From contig NZ_JBDKWG010000133.1 of assembly GCF_040151475.1 (NCBI RefSeq), forward strand, positions 62,001-126,000: a stretch of 64,000 nt of DNA. The letters are read 5' to 3'. The notes below the pieces were generated by a model. It worked only from the letters and a program-made list of their open reading frames with translations. It made no database searches and had not been told where the DNA came from. A program made the translations under genes and the position numbers. Positions within the stretch are counted from its first letter, which is position 1. Each line of letters opens with the position of its first letter. Positions 1-8,636 of the stretch are shown piece by piece. The stretch is from CAXBNB01 sp040151475 (lineage in GTDB: Bacteria > Bacteroidota > Bacteroidia > Cytophagales > Cyclobacteriaceae).

Positions 1-70
1 TAAGTGCCTTCGGTATCGATTCGATTCCTACTGCTTAGTGAAACACAAGAATTTATTTAGCCAACTGTTG

Positions 71-895
71 CTAATCTATTTGCAATAACGCCCATACAGG
101 TTTGTGATCAGACAGAGGTTTGTCCATCTCTATTATCTCTCCTTCCAGTGCCTTAATTCTACTTGTCGGATACATTATGTGGTCAATTACCCTGCCTTTT
201 CCTGTAGTGTCTCGTTTGGATCGATTTACCATCGAACTAAGCTTGGTTACATCAGTTCCTAAATCTCTCCAGGAAACATCCAGTCCGATATCTACAAACA
301 TTTCATAGTATGGGCTTTTGTAAACATCACTGGACAAAACGAAATTGAAATCGCCCATAGCAATTGACAATTCATCGGACTGCCTTTCTTTAAGGTAATC
401 AACAAAAGCTGTTACCTTTCCTGTGGTTTCGTCAATATGCGCCTGATCTCTCCATCCAAATGGGAAGTGTACGGCATAAACAGCAATTTCCTGACCCTTT
501 ACCTTAGTAGTAGCTCTGGTAACGGTATGCAGTGTATCTGCCATCAACACTTCCTCATAATTGGCCAATGGTGTTTTACTGGCGATTGTTTTATATTTAT
601 CTTTGTGACCAGCAGTAGAGTATTTTCCCACTACCACATAATTTAATCCCATAACTGCTCCTACTTGTTTTGTCCAGTCTCCACCAGGGGCTTCAGAAAA
701 GCAAACCACATCGAAATTGTAAGGCTTTAGTTTTTCACCTATTTCCTGTGCAGATCCTTTATCACTAAATTCTACATTGTAGGCAGCCACTTTAAGTTTG
801 ATAGGTTTTTTCTTTTTCTCTCCATGAGTATTAAAAGTAATAGCCAGGAGTAAACAAACTGAAAAAATAGTTGAAATTATCTTTTGTGTTTTCAT
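71..895 (-). CDS. Secreted endonuclease/exonuclease/phosphatase (EEP) family hydrolase
   Basis: A 274-residue protein with an N-terminal signal peptide (hydrophobic stretch at about residues 7-22) followed by an EEP-fold domain. The family hallmarks are visible in order: AAYNVEF near the start of the domain, the acidic residue in FSEAPGG, VHFPFG, MGDFNF (catalytic Asp/Asn pair), VIDHIMY and the C-terminal LSDHKPVWA with the Ser-Asp-His metal/base motif. EEP enzymes hydrolyse phosphodiester or phosphomonoester bonds, and secreted bacterial members include DNases, sphingomyelinases and sugar-phosphate or phospholipid hydrolases. The substrate cannot be read from the sequence. An upstream in-frame ATG at 911-913 would add six residues before the signal peptide, so the start at 895 is preferred. 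It is the last gene of the minus-strand block that begins with the sigma/FecR/SusCD genes. Confidence 0.85.
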   Translation of the reverse strand: MKTQKIISTIFSVCLLLAITFNTHGEKKKKPIKLKVAAYNVEFSDKGSAQEIGEKLKPYNFDVVCFSEAPGGDWTKQVGAVMGLNYVVVGKYSTAGHKDKYKTIASKTPLANYEEVLMADTLHTVTRATTKVKGQEIAVYAVHFPFGWRDQAHIDETTGKVTAFVDYLKERQSDELSIAMGDFNFVLSSDVYKSPYYEMFVDIGLDVSWRDLGTDVTKLSSMVNRSKRDTTGKGRVIDHIMYPTSRIKALEGEIIEMDKPLSDHKPVWALLQID

Positions 896-945
896 GATCT
901 TAAAATTATACATTGTGTTTTTTATAAATTCCCTAATCCTTCGTC

Positions 946-1326
946 CTATTCAATCACCCATTTAGGTTGGTGACTCGGACGGAACCGTGCTCTGTTTCGT
1001 ACACTTTTTGGTAATATTTTATTGTAAACGGCACCAAAACCATCATACTGATGATAAACATAGTCCTGCCATGGGTCTTGACCAGATGCTCTTGGATCGC
1101 CAGAAGTTTTTAAATGTGCCATGAGAATGCTAGACAAGCTATCTTTTCCTGTAGCACCCGTATGCAACCATGATTGATCATCTGAGATGGCGAATAAAAT
1201 ATTAGGCCGTTTTATTTCTTGTGCAGTTTGTGTCGATAATTTCTTACTTTCTTGACAAGCCGTCAAGAAATACACAGATATACAAAAGCTCAACAAGCGA
1301 ATTGAATTACACTTAATTTGACTCAT
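946..1326 (-). pseudogene. Internally deleted sulfatase remnant (lipoprotein N-terminus joined to sulfatase C-terminus)
   Basis: An open frame of only 126 residues. It begins with a lipoprotein signal ending in FLTAC and the classical sulfatase N-terminal strand RPNILFAISDDQSW, which includes the paired Asp metal ligands. Within about ten residues it jumps to MAHLKTSGDPR, which resembles the C-terminal end of sulfatases of the heparan N-sulfatase-like group. The central 350 or so residues, including the C-x-P-S-R formylglycine motif, are absent. The junction lies close to GATGKDSLSS (about residues 57-66). The frame is kept across the join, so a short lipoprotein could still be made, but it cannot be a sulfatase. 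It lies downstream of the SusCD pair and its terminator. An assembly error at this point would look the same. Confidence 0.75.
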
Positions 1327-1441
1327 AGCTTTTTTTTAGTGAGTGTTTCTAACATGAAAATCCTATGAGAAAACATTTTGATTCTATATAGACTGGATGA
1401 AAACCTCAGGAATCCGACTTCAGACCACAAGTTCAGAAAAG

Positions 1442-1478
1442 AAAAAAGAGCGGTGATTTATTATTACCGCTCTTTTTT
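1442..1478 (-). terminator. Intrinsic terminator after the first SusCD pair
   Basis: Arms AAAAAAGAGCGGT (1442-1454) and ACCGCTCTTTTTT (1466-1478) form a perfect 13-bp stem with an 11-nt loop and a T-tract on the minus strand. It sits 33 nt beyond the SusD stop codon and separates the uptake pair from the sulfatase remnant. Confidence 0.85.
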
Positions 1479-1510
1479 TATAAAGTTACTATATCAAAAA
1501 GCAGTTTTTA

Positions 1511-2980
1511 TTAATTTCCTGCCACCCAAGCTGGATTTTGAATCAAAATTCCATTACCGTTATCTATGTCAGCTTGAGGTAATGGCTGATAATAATTCTT
1601 AGGTGCATTCCAGACTTTTCTTCCAAAATCGGTAGGGTACATCTTATCAATAGTGAAGAAAGTTGTCAGGTTAATAATCCCAGCCTTGTGCCAGCGCAAA
1701 AGATTCTGGTATCTCATGTTTTCTCCAGCTTCCTCAGTTCTTGATTCGTGCATCAAGGCGTCAATGTCTCCACCAGAAATTGGATCTAAATCAGCTCTGT
1801 CTCTAATTTCATTAATTTCAGTATCACCAGCACCTGCTCCATTCAGTCTGATTTTCGCTTCTGCCACATTCATATATGTTTGACCAACTCTAAGGATAGG
1901 GACATTTGTCCAACTAATCATCTCACCATCATCACGCCAAGACATATATTTATAATAACTGTGTCCAGTTTGAGAAAGAGTAGAAGTATGCTCTAACAAA
2001 TCTGGCCCAACCTGTGCGAATTCTCCGTCAGATATAATGGTAACCCCTTTTCTAATGTCACCTTCTTCAAATTCATTTACTAAATCAGTCAAGGGCTCCT
2101 GAAAACTATACATCCCCCAAGGACGAGGACCTCTATGCTTTGTCATAAACCTGCCATTTATCCATGTTGGGTCATTCATCATACCAAAAAGAAACTCCGG
2201 CAACACTTCATTACCCAATCGGAATATTGATTCATAATCTTCAGCAAGCGGATAGTTGGCAATTACCAACTCACCATGTTCGATTACTTTATTCAGATGC
2301 GCAGCATCTGCGTAATCTTCTGCATGATCCAAATGAATCAAACAAGACAATGCCCATGCAGCACCTCTGTTAGCTCTCCCTTGTTCATAGGTAATTGGTA
2401 AAAGAGGAATAGCCGTTTCCACATCACTAATAATCAAATCTCTCAACTGGTCTGGAGAGTCACATTTTGGAACATTATAATCATTTGCCAATACATTTTC
2501 TTCCAAAATAATAGGCACTTGTCCGTGAATTACCAAAAGTCTGTAATAAGCCCAGGCGCGCAAAAAATAGGCTTCTCCTATAATAGCATTGTAGGTAGCA
2601 TCACTGATTTCTCCTAAATCTTTCACTTTAGGACCATTAATAATGATGCTATTTGCTCTTCCAATCATCTCGTATTTATCATAATATGTTCTCAGGATTT
2701 TATAATTATCAGTATTGGAATTACCAGTCTCTATATCCTCATCTTCTGAGTGATCACCAGCTCTCCAGTGATCATCACTCTGATTATCAAAAAACAGGTC
2801 ATGCATGCCTAGATTACGTGAAGCAAGTAAGGAGTATGCACCTGCAATAGCATCTTGCATGTCGGCTTCAGATTTCCAAAATGCCTCATCTGTACGATTT
2901 CCAACAGGGGTTTGTTCAAGAACACTTGAACATGACCACACTGTGCTCATTAAAAATAAAATTATTATTATTTTTTTCAT
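1511..2980 (-). CDS. SusD/RagB-like nutrient-binding outer-membrane lipoprotein
   Basis: A 489-residue lipoprotein with a signal peptide ending in the lipobox VWSCSS. The SusD-like N-terminal helical domain follows (EAFWKSEADMQDAIAGAY, then AYFLRAWAYYRLL of the TPR-like part), and the C-terminal RagB/SusD region carries the usual NEIRDRADL, RTEEAGENMRYQNLLRW and YYQPLPQADIDNG elements. SusD proteins form the lid that captures substrate over a SusC channel at the cell surface. The gene starts 11 nt after the stop of the SusC gene, so the two are co-transcribed. No substrate can be inferred from the protein itself. Confidence 0.95.
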   Translation of the reverse strand: MKKIIIILFLMSTVWSCSSVLEQTPVGNRTDEAFWKSEADMQDAIAGAYSLLASRNLGMHDLFFDNQSDDHWRAGDHSEDEDIETGNSNTDNYKILRTYYDKYEMIGRANSIIINGPKVKDLGEISDATYNAIIGEAYFLRAWAYYRLLVIHGQVPIILEENVLANDYNVPKCDSPDQLRDLIISDVETAIPLLPITYEQGRANRGAAWALSCLIHLDHAEDYADAAHLNKVIEHGELVIANYPLAEDYESIFRLGNEVLPEFLFGMMNDPTWINGRFMTKHRGPRPWGMYSFQEPLTDLVNEFEEGDIRKGVTIISDGEFAQVGPDLLEHTSTLSQTGHSYYKYMSWRDDGEMISWTNVPILRVGQTYMNVAEAKIRLNGAGAGDTEINEIRDRADLDPISGGDIDALMHESRTEEAGENMRYQNLLRWHKAGIINLTTFFTIDKMYPTDFGRKVWNAPKNYYQPLPQADIDNGNGILIQNPAWVAGN

Positions 2981-2991
2981 GTCTTTTATAT

Positions 2992-5900
2992 TTAAAATGA
3001 TATGTCCAATCCTAATGTAATCGTCTTCGAGGTTGGGTAATTATTATAAATTACACCCCGAGAAAGATTACTACGTCCTGTTTCTTCTACATCAGTTCCA
3101 TCAAAACTTGTGAAAGTCAGTAGATTACGTCCAGAAATAAAGACCTTCGATTGTCCCAATTTTAACTTATCTAAAAATGCAGTAGGGAGTCTATAGCTGA
3201 ATGAAACATCCTTCATACGCACATAGTTTCCACTTTTCAATCCCAATTCGGAGTAACGATAGTTTTGATTGAATTCAGTGGTTGACATTCTTGGCCATTT
3301 GTTGGTACTTCCTTCTCCAGTCCATCTTTCCAACATTACTTTATCAGTACCATCAGTCTCAGGAGCATTAATACCCCTCATCATCATTTCATCATAAAGC
3401 TCCTGACCCAGAGCACCACTAAACAGTAGCGATAGGTTAAACCCTTTGTATGAAAAATCAGCATAAAATCCCAGAAGAGCAGTGGGATTACCATCGCCAA
3501 TATTCACTCTGTCCTTATCATTTATCAGTTTGTCTCCATTGGTATCCACAAAAATAACATCACCTGGTGTAATGCTTCCCTTGCGGGGATCCTCCGATAT
3601 GTTAGAATCATTGTCTATCTCACTCTGGTTTTGGTAAATTCCAGCCGTTTTCCAACCATAGAAGGAAGCTATTGGTTCACCTACATAAGTTCGAGAAACT
3701 CCTGATTCCAAATAAGGAATACCATCACTTAACGCCAACAATTTATTCTTTAAGAATGTTGCATTCATACCAACATTATAACCAAAATCACCTTTTTGAT
3801 TACCATAAGACAATTCTAATTCAAATCCTTTATTGCTCATTTCGCCAGAGTTTTGTTGAGGTATTGCTGTTTCATTCCCAGCAGTAAAATTTCTTACAGG
3901 CGATACTAGCATGCCAGAAGTCTTTTTGTCGAAGTATGCTACATTCAATACCAGCTTATCATCAAGAAATGAGGTTTCAAGTAATATGTTTAACGTTTTG
4001 GCAGTCTCCCAGGTAATATCCGGATTTGCAAATGAGCCAAGTCTTGATCCGGTAACAGGATTTCCATTAATGAGGTATCTTCTATCCTTCCTATAGATAT
4101 TCAAGTATTGAAAAGCTGTAACATTTTGATTACCCAATTCACCATAACCAACATTAAGTTTCATATTGGATATAACTGGCGAACCGCTCATGAATGCTTC
4201 ATTGGATATCCTCCATCCAGCTGAAACAGCAGGAAAATATCCCCACTTTTTCCCTTCAGCAAAAATAGAAGATCCGTCAGCCCTCATTGTAGCCGATACA
4301 TAATATTTGTTCTCAAAATTATAGGTACCACGCAGGTAATAAGATAGTAAGCCTTGCGTATCATTCTCACCTGCTCTTCCATTGACTACATCAGCATTAT
4401 TCATTACCAATTGGCTTTCCAAAGTTGAAGCAAAACCAATACCGGTCATATCCATATAGCTACCTCTAACTAGTTGTGTTGATGTACCAGCAGTTGCCGA
4501 AATATTATGGCCATTACTACTCTTTTGGTAACTGGCATACAATTCTCCAAGCATTAACGAATTTACACTTGTTCCTTCTTCCAGATTGGGAGAACTTTCA
4601 CTTCGGCTTTGTAAGGGAGTCACATTCTTAAACCTTTCATAAGAGCCAACAGAATGGGTATAAGATCCTGTACCAACTATTGAAAGGTTATCGTTGACCT
4701 TATAAATTCCTTTGAGGTTTATCAAAGCATTCAGATCCGTTGTATAATTCCACTCTTCTAACGCTTTGTAAACAGGGTTCCACATATCCCCAAACTCATC
4801 AGATTCTTTACCTGATCCCCAGCCGCCTATTTCCTGGCCGGGTCTTACATTACTGGCGTCAAATTTTACAGGAAGTGAAGGAGGGTACTTGTATGCTGGA
4901 TACATAGTTACTGATGTACCATCACCCTCATTATATAATCTGTCTTTTGACCAGCTTAAGCGAATGTTCTCTTCAGTTGAAAATCGTTTTGATACCTTTT
5001 GTGTCGATTTGAGGTTTATGCCAAGTCTCTTATACCAGGTATTCAATGCTGTTCCTTCTTCATTCCTATAATTTACACTGGCGTGAAATGTGCTATTGTC
5101 ATTGCCTCCGCCAATTTGAAGATTGTAATCATGAAAAGATGCAGTCCTAAACATTTCATCCTGCCAATCTGTTCTTGTTTTATTGAAATATTCATCAGTC
5201 CAAGGATACACGATAGGAATGCCATCCATAGTATATCGTTCCCTTTTTAGCATGAAAATTTCCTCGCCGTTGGCTACAGGGTATTTTTTAATCAACTGGT
5301 TTACACCTGTTGCAACATTAAATCGTGTTGTGGTTTTTTGGTTGTATTTACCACTTTTTGATGTAATCAATACCACACCATTAGCAGCCCTGGTACCATA
5401 AATTGCTCCAGAGGCGGCATCTTTCAATACCTCAACAGATTGAATCTCGTAAGGAGATATTTTGGACAATACATCCGCACTGATCATTACACCATCCAGA
5501 ACTATCAAAGGTTCAGAATTATTTAATGTCCCCACACCTCTGATTCGAATATTAGGTGCTTTACCCGGAGTTCCATCATTGAGCATTTCTACACCTGTAG
5601 CACGTCCTTGTAAGGCCATAGCTACATTAGAAACTGGTGATCTTTCAATGTCTGAACCAGATACCTGAGAAATAGATGACGTAAGGTCACTTTTCTTTTG
5701 GGTACCATAACCTATTACAACCACTTCCGACAAAGTCTCAGCATCCACTTCCAAAGCAACGTCTATCTTTGATCTTCCATTTAAGGTTATTTCCTGTGAC
5801 TTGTACCCTACAAAGGATACAACCAAAATGGCATCTTCAGGAACTGAAAATGCAAAATTTCCATCAAGGTCTGTAGTTGTACCAACTGAGGTATCTTTGA

Positions 5901-6369
5901 TAACAATACTTGCTCCTGGTAATCCCTGACCAGTTTCATCTACTATTTTTCCAGAAACATCTACATCCTGTAAAAATTCTTCTTCAATGCTGATGTTCTC
6001 ACTTTTCAATGTGGCAACAAAAATATTTCCGTTTACTCTTTTGAATTTTACATTTGCAGATTTCGAAATGTCCCGAAGAATATTAGCAACAGATTCATTA
6101 TCTGCCTGTGCGGTTATTCTATTCTTAAGAGGAATATTACTCCTTTCATAAGAAAAATTTAATTTTGATTTTGAAGATATTTCATTCAAAACCTGTTTTA
6201 ATGTCGCATTTTCAAAATTCACATTGATGTAAATTTCTTCTATCGAACGTTGACGCTGGGCATTGCTATCATTGGCAATTAACAGGCTGACGAAAATACT
6301 TTGTAGCAGTATGCCTTGTAATGTGATTTTCAACGTTTTAAATATTTGACGCTGTAATAATTTATACAT
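2992..6369 (-). CDS. SusC/RagA TonB-dependent transporter with N-terminal STN signalling domain
   Basis: An 1125-residue outer-membrane transporter. After the signal peptide comes an STN domain at about residues 45-125 (NVNFENATLKQVLNEIS and related strands), a carboxypeptidase-D regulatory-like domain at about 135-215 (SGKIVDETGQGLPGASIVIK), then a plug with EVVVIGYGTQKKSDLTSS, a SusC-type GAIYGTRAANGVVLITSKSG segment, and a barrel to the C-terminus ending in an aromatic residue. An STN domain marks transporters that signal through a FecR anti-sigma factor, and fecR and an ECF sigma gene lie directly upstream. The start at 6369 was chosen because it gives a standard N-terminus (MYKLLQRQIF); the open frame extends 23 codons further upstream without signal character. 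Confidence 0.95.
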   Translation of the reverse strand: MYKLLQRQIFKTLKITLQGILLQSIFVSLLIANDSNAQRQRSIEEIYINVNFENATLKQVLNEISSKSKLNFSYERSNIPLKNRITAQADNESVANILRDISKSANVKFKRVNGNIFVATLKSENISIEEEFLQDVDVSGKIVDETGQGLPGASIVIKDTSVGTTTDLDGNFAFSVPEDAILVVSFVGYKSQEITLNGRSKIDVALEVDAETLSEVVVIGYGTQKKSDLTSSISQVSGSDIERSPVSNVAMALQGRATGVEMLNDGTPGKAPNIRIRGVGTLNNSEPLIVLDGVMISADVLSKISPYEIQSVEVLKDAASGAIYGTRAANGVVLITSKSGKYNQKTTTRFNVATGVNQLIKKYPVANGEEIFMLKRERYTMDGIPIVYPWTDEYFNKTRTDWQDEMFRTASFHDYNLQIGGGNDNSTFHASVNYRNEEGTALNTWYKRLGINLKSTQKVSKRFSTEENIRLSWSKDRLYNEGDGTSVTMYPAYKYPPSLPVKFDASNVRPGQEIGGWGSGKESDEFGDMWNPVYKALEEWNYTTDLNALINLKGIYKVNDNLSIVGTGSYTHSVGSYERFKNVTPLQSRSESSPNLEEGTSVNSLMLGELYASYQKSSNGHNISATAGTSTQLVRGSYMDMTGIGFASTLESQLVMNNADVVNGRAGENDTQGLLSYYLRGTYNFENKYYVSATMRADGSSIFAEGKKWGYFPAVSAGWRISNEAFMSGSPVISNMKLNVGYGELGNQNVTAFQYLNIYRKDRRYLINGNPVTGSRLGSFANPDITWETAKTLNILLETSFLDDKLVLNVAYFDKKTSGMLVSPVRNFTAGNETAIPQQNSGEMSNKGFELELSYGNQKGDFGYNVGMNATFLKNKLLALSDGIPYLESGVSRTYVGEPIASFYGWKTAGIYQNQSEIDNDSNISEDPRKGSITPGDVIFVDTNGDKLINDKDRVNIGDGNPTALLGFYADFSYKGFNLSLLFSGALGQELYDEMMMRGINAPETDGTDKVMLERWTGEGSTNKWPRMSTTEFNQNYRYSELGLKSGNYVRMKDVSFSYRLPTAFLDKLKLGQSKVFISGRNLLTFTSFDGTDVEETGRSNLSRGVIYNNYPTSKTITLGLDISF

Positions 6370-6416
6370 AGTTTTACATGATTTGTTTAAACATAGGTTT
6401 GCAAATTGCGGGCTCT

Positions 6417-6452
6417 TAAACTGAATTATGTCTTCCAAACGGGTTCAGTTTA
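6417..6452 (-). promoter_or_regulatory. 9-bp inverted repeat in the fecR-susC gap
   Basis: TAAACTGAA (6417-6425) and TTCAGTTTA (6444-6452) are perfect inverted repeats 18 nt apart, in the 158-nt space between the fecR stop and the susC start. In the direction of transcription the stem is not followed by a T-tract, so it is not a standard terminator. It could be an RNA hairpin in the susC leader or a protein-binding site. No matching Bacteroidota promoter was found in this gap. Confidence 0.3.
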
Positions 6453-6527
6453 GGGGCTTTTTTTTGATTAGCTTGTATTGTTTCTCATATGGTTTTGGTT
6501 TTTGTTATACTTACTCTTCGCTTGGTT

Positions 6528-7571
6528 TTAATGAAGGATTATTACTTTTTGCTTATCCAGTTTATATTTTAATCCTGTTGAAAAGCGAACGCCTTCAAGG
6601 ATATTTTCAAGACTCTGATTTTTAAACTCTCCATTAAATGAAGTAATGATGGGTTTGCTGTCATACTCAAAGTCAACATTAAACCACCGTTTCAATTCCT
6701 TTTCTATTTTACCAAAATCTGCATTTTCAAATACCAATACATTATCCTTCCATCCGATATGGTTGATCAAGTCTATTTCCCTGGCTTCATCAAAACCCTC
6801 ATCATCATGAAAATTAACAATTTGACTCGGTAAAAGAATTACTTGTTTTTGACTTTCATTGTCTGCCACAGCTACTTTACCTGTTGCTACAACTACACTG
6901 GATTTATGCTCATCATCATAGCTTCGCACATTAAAGGATGTACCCAAAACTGTCGTTTGAATTTTTTCAGTTTTCACAACAAAAGGATGAAGGGTATCTC
7001 TTTTCACTTCAAAAAATGCTTCTCCGGTAAGCTCTACCATTCTGGATGTCCTGAAATTAGCATGATATTTTAAAGTACTTTCAGCGTTGAGTTTCACGAT
7101 AGACCCATCTTCTAAAGAAACTACTAACTTTTGCCCCTTTGGATTTGATTTAATAATCCATTCATCGGTAGATGATTCTGAAATCAAATCAGGAGATTGG
7201 TTTGTATTATTATAAAAAACAGCAATTCCTACGGCAAATACTACCACGGCAGCAGCTGCCCATTTCACCCAATAACCAGATACTAGTTTATGTATTTTAG
7301 AATTGTTTTTGTTGTTATTGCCTTCAGAAACGTTGTTGATAATTCTAAAAGCAGCCAGATTGGTTTTTATCGTTTCAATACGAATTTCTTTCTCTTCTAC
7401 TTTTAGGCTCAATATAATTTTCTTTGCCAATTCCATATTCCTTAAATTGGCTTGATTGTTTTCCTCCAACTTATTCCGGAAAGTAGAATTCAATTCATCG
7501 GGGTACAACACCGATTTTACGAAATTTTCATCATCTAAATAGTCTTCTACGGAACGTTCTTTATTTGTCAT
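6528..7571 (-). CDS. FecR-family anti-sigma factor
   Basis: A 347-residue protein with a cytoplasmic N-terminal region of about 100 residues, one transmembrane helix at about 101-120, and a periplasmic FecR domain (WIIKSNPKGQKLVVSLEDGS, LTGEAFFEVKRDTLHPFVVK, VLGTSFNVRSY) followed by the Bacteroidota-type DUF4974 C-terminal region (VFENADFGKIEKELKRWFNV). These proteins hold an ECF sigma factor inactive until the STN domain of a partner transporter reports substrate binding. The partners are almost certainly the sigma gene 75 nt upstream and the STN-bearing SusC downstream. A 12-bp perfect palindrome CCTATATATAGG (7596-7607) lies in the sigma-fecR gap, function unknown. Confidence 0.93.
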   Translation of the reverse strand: MTNKERSVEDYLDDENFVKSVLYPDELNSTFRNKLEENNQANLRNMELAKKIILSLKVEEKEIRIETIKTNLAAFRIINNVSEGNNNKNNSKIHKLVSGYWVKWAAAAVVVFAVGIAVFYNNTNQSPDLISESSTDEWIIKSNPKGQKLVVSLEDGSIVKLNAESTLKYHANFRTSRMVELTGEAFFEVKRDTLHPFVVKTEKIQTTVLGTSFNVRSYDDEHKSSVVVATGKVAVADNESQKQVILLPSQIVNFHDDEGFDEAREIDLINHIGWKDNVLVFENADFGKIEKELKRWFNVDFEYDSKPIITSFNGEFKNQSLENILEGVRFSTGLKYKLDKQKVIILH

Positions 7572-7646
7572 CTACAGATTCATTTACTCTCTACACCTAT
7601 ATATAGGCTCTGAAAAAAAAAATGTACTGATGAAAACTATTTTTTT

Positions 7647-8228
7647 TTAAAAAATACAGAAAATAATTAGAGAAGAGATCAAAATTGCCTTCAATTTGGA
7701 GACACCATCAAAGAGCAAATTCCTTGCTGATTGGTTTTTAATGGACATTATTTCTGAAATCTGTTCAAATTTGAGCCCTAGGTAAAATCTTAAATATATT
7801 ATTTCCCTCTGTCTGTCTGAAAGTTTGTTCAACGCCTTAATCAACCCTTGAGATTGTTCTACGGAAGTGTCGCTAAGAATAATATCATGTTCTATTGAAT
7901 ATTCTACTTCAAAGTTATAACGTTCATTGATGTTGTTCAACGAACTGGTAGGACTGAGCCTATTAAGTTTTTTTATTATTTTTCGCTTGATTGACTTCAA
8001 CAAATAGAATTTTATAGAAGATGCTTCTCCCAGGCTTTCTCTTTTTGCCCACAATTCAGCAAAAAGCTCCTGAATGCTATCAATAATAAAATCATGGTCA
8101 TTGTGGATTTTCAGGCCATAACTATACATAGAAGGAAATTGTTCCATATATATTTTATCAAGGGCTTTGGATTCCCCTTGTTTAAATTCTTCCCATAATT
8201 CCAAATCTTGAGATGCCTCTCCTGCCAT
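7647..8228 (-). CDS. ECF-type RNA polymerase sigma factor (FecI/RpoE-like)
   Basis: A 193-residue sigma-70 family factor with region 2 at about residues 25-95 (DSIQELFAELWAKRESLG) and region 4 at about 125-180 (LSDRQREIIYLRFYLGLKFEQISEIM). Length and layout fit the Bacteroidota ECF factors that pair with FecR. It ends in a hydrophobic tail (AILISSLIIFCIF), a common feature of this group. It should direct transcription of the fecR-susC-susD genes downstream. A TAnnTTTG-like -7 box is present on the minus strand at 8306-8313 but without a -33 TTTG at correct spacing, so no promoter is called. Confidence 0.92.
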   Translation of the reverse strand: MAGEASQDLELWEEFKQGESKALDKIYMEQFPSMYSYGLKIHNDHDFIIDSIQELFAELWAKRESLGEASSIKFYLLKSIKRKIIKKLNRLSPTSSLNNINERYNFEVEYSIEHDIILSDTSVEQSQGLIKALNKLSDRQREIIYLRFYLGLKFEQISEIMSIKNQSARNLLFDGVSKLKAILISSLIIFCIF

Positions 8229-8460
8229 TCAATCTAATATCTAAATCCAGTGTCTATTTCCTAAGAAACAACAAAGTAACCAATCTTTTTTAAAGCCAAA
8301 TGCCACAAATATATATTTTAAACACAAACACATATCTTTTAATATTCTATTAACATAGAATTAAATATCAATTTATGAATGTGCCAATTTACTGAAAAAT
8401 AACTCTTTATTACTTTTCAATCTCCTTTAGTCAGGGCAAACACATTTAAAAATTCTACTG

Positions 8461-8565
8461 TACCCAGCTTCCTGACTGCCGTCTTTTAGGCAAGTTTTTG
8501 GGGTCTGTTAGGGTTAGCTGTAACTCTAAAAGATACCGCAACGAGTGCGGTAAGGTGCTTTCGCT
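8461..8565 (-). other. Nested inverted-repeat block, candidate structured RNA element
   Basis: This is the notable content of the 408-nt gene-free stretch 8229-8636; the rest is plain AT-rich sequence. On the minus strand a 7-bp hairpin with a 5-nt loop (TACCGCA/TGCGGTA, 8534-8552) is immediately followed by one arm of an 8-bp pair (8526-8533 with 8482-8489), which encloses a small hairpin (8513-8524). A competing hairpin TGCC/GGCA (8477-8492) would use part of the same arm. The block is visibly richer in G and C than its surroundings. It could be the 3' end and weak terminator of the phosphoesterase mRNA (TCTTTTA follows the first hairpin), or a leader element for the sigma gene. It resembles no riboswitch class I know. 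Confidence 0.4.
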
Positions 8566-8636
8566 TTTTAATACGTTTGCCCTTCTCCTTTAGTAAAAAA
8601 ATGAATTTGGTACTTTTAGTCAATCCTATCAAAGAC

